64,000 bases of DNA from positions 79,645 through 143,644 of the forward strand of contig JAFGUF010000042.1 of assembly GCA_016938675.1 (NCBI GenBank), written 5' to 3'. Under the pieces are notes generated by a model, which did not search any database, was not told the DNA's origin, and saw only the letters and a program-made list of their open reading frames with translations. The position numbers and the translations under genes were made by a program. The DNA is from Clostridia bacterium. Lineage in GTDB: Bacteria; Bacillota; Clostridia; Christensenellales; UMGS416. This document shows positions 34,870-43,898 of this stretch, piece after piece. How positions within the stretch are numbered: the stretch's first letter is position 1; the number at the start of each line of letters is the position of its first letter.

Positions 34870-35946
34870 TCAATCCCAATTCACATCGAAATCACAAACT
34901 ACAGATCCGTCATCCTTTAGAGCAATCACTGAATAGCCGCTGTAATCAAAATCAACAATGTTCGTCCAGCCCGATACATCTAGGCTGCTGTCGGTTGTCA
35001 GCATTGTGCCGTCATTTAAAAGAGCAACAATATGGTATTCGCCTGCAATAATTTTTTTAACATTTGACCACTTTGTTACATCAGAATTCATATATGCGCT
35101 TTCTCCTGCAAATAGCATTGTGCCGTCGCTTTTTACCGCTGCTGTATATGTCGGGCTGCAGTCAATCTGAATGACATCATCCCAGTCCTCTACATCGCAC
35201 TGTCCGTATTCATTTGATCCGGAAGCGACAACCGTTCCGTCAGTGGTCAGGCCGATAATATGAGAGCTATAGCCTTTTGCGTCAACTATATTATCCCAAT
35301 CAGGGTTTGTGTATTCAGGAGTCATTGTAACTATGCCGTATGCCGTGTTAACGGTGCCGTCTTCATTGATACCCACCAAAGCCTCTAAACTATTGCTTCC
35401 CGTGCCTGCAAGCATACTAACTTTTTCATTGATTTTAGTTGTCCCATCCCAATCGTCGATATCTTCATTGTATTTTATATAATTGTTTGTAGTGAGTACT
35501 TTGTTATCTTTCGTTATTGCTGTCATAGAGTAAAGGCATGTTTCTACGCTCTTAACGTTAGTCCATTGTCTATATTCATAGAATACATCACGGTCGGATG
35601 TTGCGGTACTAATTAAAGTGCCGTCGTTTTTAACGCCGACAATACGAGCAAAGCAGACACAGACATCAGATATATCCTGCCATTCATTTATTTCATTGGG
35701 GTCAAATCCTATTGTGAAATCTCTTCCGGCATATGCCAAAGTTCCGTCATCTCTAAGCGCGACAAAATAATACCTTGAAGCATATACATCAACAATATTT
35801 GTTTCATCAGATAGATTTTTAAACTGTTGAGTAGATAATAAATACATTATCTGAGGAAAAAGCAGCAAAATAACTATTGTGACTACTGCAGTAATAGACA
35901 CGATAATACCAATAATTTTAATTGTTTTTTTTGAGGGTTTTTTCAT
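34870..35946 (-). CDS. Membrane-anchored RCC1-like beta-propeller protein
   Basis: A 358-residue protein. An N-terminal membrane anchor (IIGIIVSITAVVTIVILLLF, about residues 11-30) precedes an extracytoplasmic region built of about eight repeats. Each repeat centres on a D-G-T hairpin (ALRDDGTLAYAG, VKNDGTLIS, INEDGTVNT, LTTDGTVVASG, VKSDGTMLFAG, LLNDGTMLT, LKDDGSVV) about 45 residues apart. This is the RCC1/BNR-type seven-bladed propeller pattern. It probably binds a surface ligand or protein; no enzyme motif is visible. AGGTGG precedes the ATG. It is a single gene between terminator and argG control region. Confidence 0.8.
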   Translation of the reverse strand: MKKPSKKTIKIIGIIVSITAVVTIVILLLFPQIMYLLSTQQFKNLSDETNIVDVYASRYYFVALRDDGTLAYAGRDFTIGFDPNEINEWQDISDVCVCFARIVGVKNDGTLISTATSDRDVFYEYRQWTNVKSVETCLYSMTAITKDNKVLTTNNYIKYNEDIDDWDGTTKINEKVSMLAGTGSNSLEALVGINEDGTVNTAYGIVTMTPEYTNPDWDNIVDAKGYSSHIIGLTTDGTVVASGSNEYGQCDVEDWDDVIQIDCSPTYTAAVKSDGTMLFAGESAYMNSDVTKWSNVKKIIAGEYHIVALLNDGTMLTTDSSLDVSGWTNIVDFDYSGYSVIALKDDGSVVCDFDVNWD

Positions 35947-36143
35947 GTTTGTGCCACCTGAAAGAGTAGTAATAATTTAAGAAATTGTATCACATAAAAA
36001 TGATGATGTCAAAAAATATAAAAATGACGAATGTTATCCAGTGAATTCAACTGAATAGCTGCAAAATGTACACTATTTAGGTATTTCAATGTTTAGCAAG
36101 ATTTTAATAAATCAAATAAAAATAATAAATAATAAAAAAGGTA

Positions 36144-36171
36144 TTGTATTTTATGCAGAAATATGTATAAT
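36144..36171 (+). promoter_or_regulatory. Promoter of argG
   Basis: TTGTAT at 36144-36149 and TATAAT at 36166-36171 are separated by 16 bases, ahead of the argG ATG at 36215. An ARG-box-like TGAATTCAACTGAATAG lies upstream near 36043, but it is too imperfect to assign. Confidence 0.5.
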
Positions 36172-36214
36172 TATAAAAAGGAATTGATTTTATTCATAAT
36201 ACGCGGAGGAAACA

Positions 36215-37423
36215 ATGGCAAAAGAAAAAGTAATTTTAGCATATTCGGGTGGACTGGACACCTCTATAATAATTCCATGGCTTAAGGAAAACTATGATTT
36301 TGAAGTGGTTGCCATGGCTGCTGATGTCGGCCAGGGCGAGGAACTAGCTCCTCTTAATGAAAAAGCTTTAAATTCAGGAGCAAGCAAGCTATACATTGAA
36401 GACCTGACAAAAGTATTCGCAGAAGAATACATATTACCGACATTAAAAGCTGGTGCAAAATATGAGGGAAAATATCTCTTGGGCACATCATTCTCAAGGC
36501 CGATCATAGCAAAAAGGTTGGTGGAGATAGCTGAAAAGGAAGGCGCGACAACCATATGCCACGGCTGCACAGGCAAGGGCAATGATCAGGTTCGCTTTGA
36601 GCTATCCATAAAGGCATTGAATCCGCATATTAAAATAATTGCGCCATGGCGCATATGGGATATAAAATCCCGCGAGCAGGCAATTGATTACGCGAAAGAG
36701 CGCAATATTCCGCTGCCTGTTACAAAGAAACGCCCCTACAGCATGGATAGGAATATATGGCATCTCAGTCACGAGGGTGCTGACCTTGAAGACCCGTGGA
36801 ACGAGCCGCACAGCGACCTTAACCTGATATGCAAAAATATTGAGGATGCGCCGGACAAAGCAGAATATGTAGAGATTGAGTTTGACAAGGGAATACCTGT
36901 ATCAGTAAACGGAGAAAAGCTGGAAGCAGTTGTATTAATAACTAAGCTAAATGAAATAGGAGCAAAGCATGGAGTAGGCGTTCTGGACATGGTAGAAAAC
37001 CGTCTTGTCGGAATGAAATCAAGGGGCGTTTATGAAACCCCTGCAGGAACAATTCTATATGAAGCACATGACCTGCTGGAATCTATAACATTGGATAAAG
37101 ACACATTGCATTACAAGCAGAAGATGGCATTGGAATTTGCAGACCTCGTTTACAATGGCAAATGGTATACGCCGCTTCGTGAAGCGCTGTCAGCATTTGT
37201 TGATGAAACGCAGAAGACCGTATGTGGCACAGTGAAGCTGAAGCTCTACAAGGGTAATATTGTACCTGCGGGCATAAAATCACACTACAGTCTGTATTCT
37301 GAGGAGTTCGCTACATTTGGTGAGGATGAAGTATACAACCAGAAAGACAGCGAAGGGTTCATCAACCTCTATGGATTGCCTATGAAGGTAAGCGCGCTGA
37401 TGAAAGAGAAGATGGCAAAGTAG
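36215..37423 (+). CDS. argG: Argininosuccinate synthase
   Basis: A 402-residue enzyme that joins citrulline and aspartate with ATP. The P-loop of the ATP pyrophosphatase fold is [30 protein letters not shown] and the [18 protein letters not shown] segment are signature regions. GGAGG precedes the ATG. With argH, which begins about 100 bases on, it completes arginine synthesis from citrulline. The absence of argBCDJ here suggests the cell may recycle citrulline or have the early steps elsewhere. Confidence 0.96.
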   Translation: MAKEKVILAYSGGLDTSIIIPWLKENYDFEVVAMAADVGQGEELAPLNEKALNSGASKLYIEDLTKVFAEEYILPTLKAGAKYEGKYLLGTSFSRPIIAKRLVEIAEKEGATTICHGCTGKGNDQVRFELSIKALNPHIKIIAPWRIWDIKSREQAIDYAKERNIPLPVTKKRPYSMDRNIWHLSHEGADLEDPWNEPHSDLNLICKNIEDAPDKAEYVEIEFDKGIPVSVNGEKLEAVVLITKLNEIGAKHGVGVLDMVENRLVGMKSRGVYETPAGTILYEAHDLLESITLDKDTLHYKQKMALEFADLVYNGKWYTPLREALSAFVDETQKTVCGTVKLKLYKGNIVPAGIKSHYSLYSEEFATFGEDEVYNQKDSEGFINLYGLPMKVSALMKEKMAK

Positions 37424-37469
37424 ATGGCAAGCTTTGCTTGATAGACAACAGATTATATAATATACTTAA

Positions 37470-37492
37470 AGGACTATCCCATGGATAGTCCT
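37470..37492 (+). other. Hairpin between argG and argH
   Basis: AGGACTATCC at 37470-37479 and GGATAGTCCT at 37483-37492 form a perfect 10-bp stem with a 3-base loop. No T-run follows, so it may stabilise or process the argGH transcript instead of ending it. Confidence 0.5.
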
Positions 37493-37526
37493 AAATAAAA
37501 TGTAAACTAAAAAAATGGAGGATATT

Positions 37527-38915
37527 ATGAGCGATAAAAAACTGTGGGGAGGCAGGTTCACAAAGAGCACAAACGCCGCTGTGGACGATTTCAACTCATC
37601 CATTAGGTTTGATCAAAGGCTTTATTATTTCGATATAATGGGGTCTATTGCCCATGCTGAGATGCTGGGGAAGCAGAACATAATATCATCTGAGGATGCA
37701 GAGAAAATAGTAAACGGACTTAATGAAGTGATGAAGGATATCGAAAACGGCACTGCTGAGTTTGATATATCCGCTGAAGATATCCATATGAATGTAGAAA
37801 AACTGCTGACAGAAAGGATTGGCGAGCCGGCAAAGAAACTCCATACTGCGCGCTCCAGAAACGACCAGGTGGCAGTGGACAGCAAGATGTACACCAAAGA
37901 TATCGCAGGCAAAATAAAAAAGCAGCTTGTTGAGCTGATTGCAGTCTTTACGAAAATCGCGCAAGAAAATCTTTATACTATAATGCCGGGCTATACCCAT
38001 ATGCAGAAGGCACAGCCCGTTACACTGGCCTTTCATATGATGGCATATGTGGAGATGTTTAAGAGAGATATACATCGCATAGAAAATACTATTGAAAACT
38101 GCTCGCAGATGCCTTTAGGCAGCGGAGCTCTGGCAGGGGTTACCTACAATATTGACAGAGACTACACTGCTAAAAAGCTAGGATTTGCTGAGCCTACATT
38201 AAACGCGATGGACAGCGTATCAGACCGAGACTTCGTGCTGGACTTTATATATTCAGCCAGTGTTGTTATGATGCATCTATCGAGATTTTCTGAGGAAGTT
38301 ATTCTGTGGTCGACGGATGAATTCGGCTTTATAGTATTAGACGATGCTTACTCAACAGGCTCAAGCATAATGCCGCAGAAGAAAAACCCCGATGTAGCGG
38401 AATTGATAAGAGGAAAAACCGGGCGCGTATACGGCGACCTGATGGGCACTCTTGCAATGATGAAAGGGCTGCCTCTTGCATACAATAAGGACATGCAGGA
38501 AGACAAAGAGAGCCTTTTTGACGCATACGACACGGTGTCATCATGCATATTTATGTTTACTAAAATGATAGAGACTGCAAAGTTCAACAAAGATAACATG
38601 GCGCAGGGAGCGGAGGGCGGATACACCAATGCAACAGATGTAGCCGACTACCTAGCTAAAAAGGGAGTGCCCTTCAGGAGCGCACATGAAATCGTAGGAA
38701 AGCTGGTATTATTCTGCATTGAAAATAATATTACGCTATCTCAGGTTTCAATGGAGCAGTACAAGCAAATATCAGAGCATTTTGCAGAAGACATATATGA
38801 AGCTATAAATACAGTGAACTGCGCGAAGCAAAGGAAATCCTACGGTGGGCCAGCGCCGGAGAGCGTGCAGAAGATGATAGATGCAACAGAGAAGTACTTA
38901 GAGGGCTTAAAATGA
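37527..38915 (+). CDS. argH: Argininosuccinate lyase
   Basis: A 462-residue fumarase/aspartase superfamily enzyme that splits argininosuccinate into arginine and fumarate. The start is MSDKKLWGGRFTKST. The signature loop GSSIMPQKKNPDVAELIRG holds the catalytic serine. HTARSRNDQVAVD and YTHMQKAQPVT are the other conserved regions. I prefer the ATG at 37527 over 37515 because GGAGG lies seven bases before it. It overlaps the next gene by four bases (ATGA). Confidence 0.95.
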   Translation: MSDKKLWGGRFTKSTNAAVDDFNSSIRFDQRLYYFDIMGSIAHAEMLGKQNIISSEDAEKIVNGLNEVMKDIENGTAEFDISAEDIHMNVEKLLTERIGEPAKKLHTARSRNDQVAVDSKMYTKDIAGKIKKQLVELIAVFTKIAQENLYTIMPGYTHMQKAQPVTLAFHMMAYVEMFKRDIHRIENTIENCSQMPLGSGALAGVTYNIDRDYTAKKLGFAEPTLNAMDSVSDRDFVLDFIYSASVVMMHLSRFSEEVILWSTDEFGFIVLDDAYSTGSSIMPQKKNPDVAELIRGKTGRVYGDLMGTLAMMKGLPLAYNKDMQEDKESLFDAYDTVSSCIFMFTKMIETAKFNKDNMAQGAEGGYTNATDVADYLAKKGVPFRSAHEIVGKLVLFCIENNITLSQVSMEQYKQISEHFAEDIYEAINTVNCAKQRKSYGGPAPESVQKMIDATEKYLEGLK

Positions 38916-40102
38916 AACTGCCACAATCAGAAATAAAAAATAGAATAGATCAATTCTATAAATTAATGAACGAAAAAGCTCCGGGCTGGGATATTGCAGT
39001 CATATTCGACAGGGTGAACCAATATTACTTTACCGGCACGATGCAAAACAGCGTTCTGATATTCCTGCCTAGCGGCAGAGCTCACTACTTTGTAAGGAAA
39101 AGCTATGCAAGGGCAATGCTTGAATCCGGCTTCCCTGACATACGACAGATGAATACTTTCAGAGACATAGTAACAGTGCTGGGAGACAAGAAGCTAGAAA
39201 ACGGATATATAGAAAAGTCAAAAGTTCCAATCGGCCTCTTTGAGATGCTGAATAAATATCTTAACATCGAAAATGTGCAGTCGCTGGATGAAATATTAAG
39301 TTACCAGCGTTCAATAAAATCACCCTATGAAATTGAAATCATGAAAGAAGTCGGGGCAAGGCACAATAAATTTGTGCGAGAGATAGTGCCAGGTTTGCTT
39401 AAAGAGAGAATGAGTGAGCTGGAGCTTGCATCCTTATATGGATATGAGATGATTAAATTCGGGCATCAGGGCATACACCAGTTTAATATGTTTCAGGCGA
39501 ATCCTTCATCAGGGGAGATTGCCTTCGGGGATAATTCCATGTACCCATCCTCTTTTGACGGGCCGGGCGGCACAAAGGGAATATACCCTGCACAGCCCAA
39601 ATTCGGCAGTGCGGAAAGAACACTGCAGCCTGGTGATTTGGTTTATGCGGACTGGGATTTCACAATGCAAGGATATCATACGGACATTACGCAGATTTAT
39701 ATGTTTAAGGGCAAAATAAGCGACGAGATAAAGGCCGCTAATGATGCATGCATAAAAATAAAAAAGCTGGCATCTGGCATGCTGAAGCCCGGAGCTATAC
39801 CCAGCGACATATACAATGCGGCAATTGATATTCTGGATAAAAAATACCTGAATCATTTCATGGGTGCCAACGGAGAGAACGTAAAGTTTATAGGCCACGG
39901 ACTCGGACTGTGCGTGGATGAACTTCCCGTAATTGCCCCTAAATACAACGTGCCGCTTGAGGCAAATATGACAATTGCTATCGAACCGAAGATATCTATA
40001 GAGGGAGTAGGCTTGGTTGGCGTCGAAAGCACATATATAGTAACCGAACACGGAGGCGAATGCATAACAGGAGAAACTGATGAAATCATTGAGGTCTTTT
40101 AA
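38912..40102 (+). CDS. M24 family metallopeptidase (Xaa-Pro aminopeptidase-like)
   Basis: A 396-residue protein. An N-terminal creatinase-like domain (residues 1-140) precedes a pita-bread M24 domain. Metal ligands are visible in YADWDFTMQGYHTDITQIY (two aspartates), GHGLG (histidine) and two glutamates in AIEPKISIEG and VESTYIV. It probably removes N-terminal residues next to proline from peptides or acts on a related substrate. It overlaps both argH and the QueG-like gene, making a tightly coupled operon. A role in peptide use by an amino-acid fermenter is plausible. Confidence 0.88.
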   Translation: MKLPQSEIKNRIDQFYKLMNEKAPGWDIAVIFDRVNQYYFTGTMQNSVLIFLPSGRAHYFVRKSYARAMLESGFPDIRQMNTFRDIVTVLGDKKLENGYIEKSKVPIGLFEMLNKYLNIENVQSLDEILSYQRSIKSPYEIEIMKEVGARHNKFVREIVPGLLKERMSELELASLYGYEMIKFGHQGIHQFNMFQANPSSGEIAFGDNSMYPSSFDGPGGTKGIYPAQPKFGSAERTLQPGDLVYADWDFTMQGYHTDITQIYMFKGKISDEIKAANDACIKIKKLASGMLKPGAIPSDIYNAAIDILDKKYLNHFMGANGENVKFIGHGLGLCVDELPVIAPKYNVPLEANMTIAIEPKISIEGVGLVGVESTYIVTEHGGECITGETDEIIEVF

Positions 40103-41085
40103 TGACTAAAAATCAGGAAATATTACAACTTGCAGAAAAATACGGCTTTGATGAGTGTGAAGTGATCAGCGCAGAGCCTTTTTTGCAGTATAAAAAAGAT
40201 TTTGAAAAGAGCAGCTATGCGGAAGACTCAGATATAACATATGACCCGAAAGCATACAAGAAAGACGCAGATAAAATAGTAGTGCTGCTCAAGGCTTACA
40301 ATCCATATGATGAAAGCTATTTTACAAGTGACCATATTTACGTAGATGCCTATTATGTAGCAGGAAACGAATGCTACTTCAGCGCAAAGAATATGGCGGA
40401 AGAAATAAGCGGATGGAGATATGCCGCTTATGCATCCCCCAGAATTTCGTTCAGGCACTGTGCCTATAGGGCCGGCATGGGAAAAAGAGGCATGAGCGCC
40501 CTGCTTATAAACGAAAAATACGGCTCTTACGTCCATATACAATGCTTATTGACAAATGCACCTTTGGATATAACAAAGAACATAGAAAACACAGAGATAT
40601 GTGATGACTGTGAAAGCTGCACTCTGTCATGCAAGGGCGGAGCAATGCAGGGCAACGGATTTGTTGACATAAATAAATGCGTACGACACTATATGCCTGC
40701 AAAAAGGTATGTTCCGGAGCATATAAGAAAAATGGTTGGAAGCAGCTTTATAGGATGCACAGACTGCCGTGTAGCCTGCCCGCATAATCTAAAAATAGCG
40801 AAGGTTAAGCCGCCGCAGGATTTGCTGGACGCATGCTATATCCCAGTGCTGGCAGACAGCGAACATGAAAATTATAAAAAGAGCTTCAATACATTGAGAA
40901 ACTACATTGGCACGAATGAGATAAAGAAAATGAAGCTTATAAAATCAGTTGTTATTGTAATAGGAAATACAAAAGACAAAAAATACCTGAAAATTCTGGA
41001 CAAATTGAAGAGCAGAAATGACGATAAAGACCTGCTTGAGTATATCCATTGGGCTGAAAATGAAATATTAAAAGCAGCGATATAA
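40102..41085 (+). CDS. QueG-like double 4Fe-4S protein
   Basis: A 327-residue protein with the epoxyqueuosine-reductase-like layout. A cobalamin-binding-like N-terminal part contains RAGMGKRGMSALLINEKYGSY in compact form. A ferredoxin module follows with cysteine sets CDDCESCTLSC and CTDCRVACP, each able to hold a 4Fe-4S cluster. A C-terminal helical, HEAT-like tail follows. It could be true QueG or a paralogue reducing another substrate; no queuosine gene adjoins it. Its start overlaps the last base of the M24 gene stop (TAATG). Confidence 0.8.
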   Translation: MTKNQEILQLAEKYGFDECEVISAEPFLQYKKDFEKSSYAEDSDITYDPKAYKKDADKIVVLLKAYNPYDESYFTSDHIYVDAYYVAGNECYFSAKNMAEEISGWRYAAYASPRISFRHCAYRAGMGKRGMSALLINEKYGSYVHIQCLLTNAPLDITKNIENTEICDDCESCTLSCKGGAMQGNGFVDINKCVRHYMPAKRYVPEHIRKMVGSSFIGCTDCRVACPHNLKIAKVKPPQDLLDACYIPVLADSEHENYKKSFNTLRNYIGTNEIKKMKLIKSVVIVIGNTKDKKYLKILDKLKSRNDDKDLLEYIHWAENEILKAAI

Positions 41086-41146
41086 TGCTACGATTTAATG
41101 TCTTAATGTAATCATTAATAAAATATTAAAAATTCAAAAAAAATGT

Positions 41147-41176
41147 TTGTTTTTATAATCAAAAAGTGTATATTAT
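41147..41176 (+). promoter_or_regulatory. Possible promoter of the zinc-ribbon and phosphoesterase genes
   Basis: TTGTTT at 41147-41152 and TATTAT at 41171-41176 are 18 bases apart, 28 bases before the ATG at 41204. The match is moderate. Confidence 0.4.
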
Positions 41177-41203
41177 ATGTAGATTATTTTGGGAGGTATT
41201 ATG

Positions 41204-41533
41204 ATGGCTTTTGAACTGTGTCCTCGATGCAAGCTAAACTATGTAAAGCCTGGGATGAAATACTGCAAAATTTGCATGAATGAATTTAAAGACATCGAAG
41301 ATGACGGCGAGGTCTGCCCTGTATGCGGCGAGAATGTTCTTGATGACGGCGAGGACATCTGCTCATCCTGCCTGGAGCACCGGATGGAAATGAGCGGGTA
41401 TTCAATTGAAGAGGAGGGCCCTGAGGAAGAGGCAGACACCGACAGCGATGAGTTCGACGGCATGAGGCTGGTTGACATTGATGATGACGCACCTGAAGAC
41501 GTAAAGGAAGATTTTGATACTGAATCAGAATAA
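41204..41533 (+). CDS. Small acidic double zinc-ribbon protein
   Basis: A 109-residue protein. It has two zinc-ribbon-like units: CPRC with CKIC in the first 30 residues, and CPVCG with CSSC further on. A strongly acidic tail follows, rich in glutamate and aspartate (EEEGPEEEADTDSDEFD). I do not know its function; such proteins may bind nucleic acid or be metal-binding adaptors. GGGAGG precedes the ATG, and the second of two adjacent ATGs fits best. It overlaps the following phosphoesterase start, suggesting coupling. Confidence 0.72.
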   Translation: MAFELCPRCKLNYVKPGMKYCKICMNEFKDIEDDGEVCPVCGENVLDDGEDICSSCLEHRMEMSGYSIEEEGPEEEADTDSDEFDGMRLVDIDDDAPEDVKEDFDTESE

Positions 41534-42233
41534 AAAAAGAAAAGTGTTTGCAATTGCCGACCTTCACCTGTCTGGCGGACAGAATAAGCCAATGGGTATA
41601 TTTGGGGAACATTGGGATAACCACTGGGATAAAATAAAGGAAAACTGGATAAAAAAGATAAGTGATGACGACATCGTTATTATCCCCGGCGACATATCAT
41701 GGGCAATGAGCCTTGATGACGCAGGGGAAGACATAAGAGAGCTTAATGATCTGCCGGGAAGGCAGATTTTAATTAAAGGCAATCATGACTATTGGTGGTC
41801 GTCATATTCAAAGGTCAGCGAAGTGCTTTCTGATAAGCAGATTGCTATTCAAAACAACAGCTGCAAAATATCAGATATAGTTATCGCGGGAACGCGCGGC
41901 TGGGTGTGCCCGAATTCTCAGGAATTCAAAGAGCAGGACGAAAAAGTATATAAAAGAGAAGCAATCAGACTGGAGCTTTCTCTGCAGGAGGCAGAAAAAA
42001 AAGCGGATAAAAAATCCGCTTTGATTGTAGCTATGCACTTTCCGCCGTTTGCACTTGATAAGGAACCGACTCTTTTTACAGAGATAATTGAGAAGTATTC
42101 GCCGGATTGCGTTGTCTTCGGGCACATTCACTCGCCCAAAATTGCAAAGAGCCTTGAAGGCGATATAAACGGGATAAAATATGTTATGGCTGCGTGTGAC
42201 AGCATAGATTTTGATCCTGTTAGGATTCTTTAA
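41514..42233 (+). CDS. Calcineurin-like metallophosphoesterase
   Basis: A 239-residue phosphoesterase. Metal motifs are ADLHLSGG (DxH), PGDISWAM (GD), KGNHDYWW (GNHD) and the C-terminal VFGHIHSP (GHxH). This is the standard dinuclear active site. It belongs to a group seen in Firmicutes with unknown natural substrate. The TTG start at 41514 has AAGGAAG upstream and overlaps the zinc-ribbon gene by 20 bases; a GTG at 41544 is an alternative without a ribosome site. It converges on proA. Confidence 0.88.
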   Translation: MILNQNKKRKVFAIADLHLSGGQNKPMGIFGEHWDNHWDKIKENWIKKISDDDIVIIPGDISWAMSLDDAGEDIRELNDLPGRQILIKGNHDYWWSSYSKVSEVLSDKQIAIQNNSCKISDIVIAGTRGWVCPNSQEFKEQDEKVYKREAIRLELSLQEAEKKADKKSALIVAMHFPPFALDKEPTLFTEIIEKYSPDCVVFGHIHSPKIAKSLEGDINGIKYVMAACDSIDFDPVRIL

Positions 42234-42320
42234 TATTTTCAATTCGCAATCTAAACCGAATTACATTCATTGCTTGGTGAGCAATATAGTATATGCAATT
42301 TAATCAATGCCTATATAATA

Positions 42321-43619
42321 CTACATTTCCTTTTTGTCAGTTTTTTTATGAGTAAATTTCTTCTCACCCGTTTTATATGGCTCAATATAATTATAATCTC
42401 CCTTAAGCACATATTTATATGTCAATAGCCCTTCAATGCCTACAGGGCCACGGGCATGAATCTTCGATGTAGATATGCCTACCTCTGCGCCGAAACCATA
42501 AACAAAGCCATCCGCAAAGCGGGATGAAGCGTTTATGTATACGCCTGCGCTGTCAACAAGGCTGACAAACATATCCGCGCTTTCCTTATTTTCAGTTAAT
42601 ATTACATCGGTATGGCCAGAGCCATGTGTGTTTATATGCTCTACGGCTTCGTCCAATCCTTTAACTACTTTGATTGACAGAATGTAGTCAAGGTATTCAG
42701 TATCCCAGTCTGCGTCTTTTGCCTCATCAATTTGTATATACTTTCTGGTTTCGCAGCAGCCCAGAAGGCGCACATTCTTTTGATCCATTGCGCTTTTAAG
42801 TAAAGGAAGAAATTCGCCGGCTATCTTTTCGTGAACCAGCAGCGTCTCCATAGCGTTGCATACGGCGACATACTGCGTTTTTGCGTCAACGCAAACGGGT
42901 ATTGCTTTATCAATATCAGCGCTTTCATCCACGAACACATGGCATATGCCGTCTGCATGGCCGAGAACCGGGATATTTGAATTATCCATAATATATTTTA
43001 CGAAGCTGTTGGAGCCTCTTGGAATTATCAAATCAATATACTTATCAAGAGATAACATTTCTGATACATCGTCTCTGGTTTCCATCAATGATATCCATCC
43101 CTCAGGCAGCCCGCTGGCTGTGGATGCGTCCCTTATGATTTCAACTAGAATTCTGTTTGTGTTTTTCGCTTCGCTTCCGCCTTTTAGCAGCACCGCGTTT
43201 GCCGATTTAAGGCATAGAGACGATATCTGAACCAGAGCATCCGGGCGGGACTCAAAAATTATGGCTATTACGCCGATAGGGCAGGATATCCTATAAAGGT
43301 CAAGGCCAACATCCAGCTCTGTGGACATCTGCACTTTTCCGAGCAGGTCCTCCATTTTAGCCAGAGCTTCAAGTCCTGCAATTACTTCACTTAGTTTGCT
43401 ATCGTTAAACAGTAGCCTTTTTAAAAGTGGCTTATCAAGGTTTGCTGCTTCAGCAGCCTTTATGTCCGCTTCATTTGCCGCAAAAATCTTGTCTTTTTGT
43501 GTATTAAGCGCTTGAGCAATTGCAAGGAGAGCTTTTTTCCTAATGTCAGCAGAAAGCGCAGCTACCTTTATGGCTGCTTTCTTCGCACCTGATGCCTTTT
43601 CTAGAATTTTTTTATCCAT
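42321..43619 (-). CDS. proA: Glutamate-5-semialdehyde dehydrogenase (gamma-glutamyl phosphate reductase)
   Basis: A 432-residue aldehyde-dehydrogenase-fold enzyme. The catalytic cysteine region is DAKTQYVAVCNAMETLL, and CPIGVIAIIFESRPDALVQ is the ProA cofactor region. It reduces gamma-glutamyl phosphate to glutamate semialdehyde on the way to proline. proB is not adjacent, which is unusual since proBA normally form an operon. The start at 43619 is chosen for its GGGGAA ribosome site over an upstream in-frame start. A role in linking ornithine and proline pools is possible. Confidence 0.94.
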   Translation of the reverse strand: MDKKILEKASGAKKAAIKVAALSADIRKKALLAIAQALNTQKDKIFAANEADIKAAEAANLDKPLLKRLLFNDSKLSEVIAGLEALAKMEDLLGKVQMSTELDVGLDLYRISCPIGVIAIIFESRPDALVQISSLCLKSANAVLLKGGSEAKNTNRILVEIIRDASTASGLPEGWISLMETRDDVSEMLSLDKYIDLIIPRGSNSFVKYIMDNSNIPVLGHADGICHVFVDESADIDKAIPVCVDAKTQYVAVCNAMETLLVHEKIAGEFLPLLKSAMDQKNVRLLGCCETRKYIQIDEAKDADWDTEYLDYILSIKVVKGLDEAVEHINTHGSGHTDVILTENKESADMFVSLVDSAGVYINASSRFADGFVYGFGAEVGISTSKIHARGPVGIEGLLTYKYVLKGDYNYIEPYKTGEKKFTHKKTDKKEM

Positions 43620-43835
43620 TTTATTCCCCGATATTATAATATTTATTAAAATGAATATTATCACATCAGGCAAAAATCTGCAAATAAATATGCATTGCTG
43701 AGAAAGAAAGCCTGTAATTAGTAAGGTTAATATTTTTTATTCTCAGCTAGACTAAGATGATTTCCTTTTTAATTGAAAATTAGTATAAAATAATGTAAAA
43801 TATGTTGATGAGCTTTTTCAATAGTATTATAAGGC

Positions 43836-43864
43836 TTGCTTAAAGATTACAAATGTTTTATAAT
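43836..43864 (+). promoter_or_regulatory. Promoter of the maf-mre operon
   Basis: TTGCTT at 43836-43841 and TATAAT at 43859-43864 are separated by 17 bases. The leader to the maf ATG at 43899 would be short, about 28 bases. Confidence 0.5.
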
Positions 43865-43898
43865 ATTATTAATTTATTGTTACACAAAAGAGATGATA

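Noticed and set aside
36039..36060. ARG box upstream of argG
   Set aside because: TGAATTCAACTGAATAG has only partial resemblance to ArgR sites and does not recur convincingly at argF or arcC.
37470..37492. Terminator between argG and argH
   Set aside because: The stem is perfect but no T-run follows on the plus strand, so I list it only as a hairpin.
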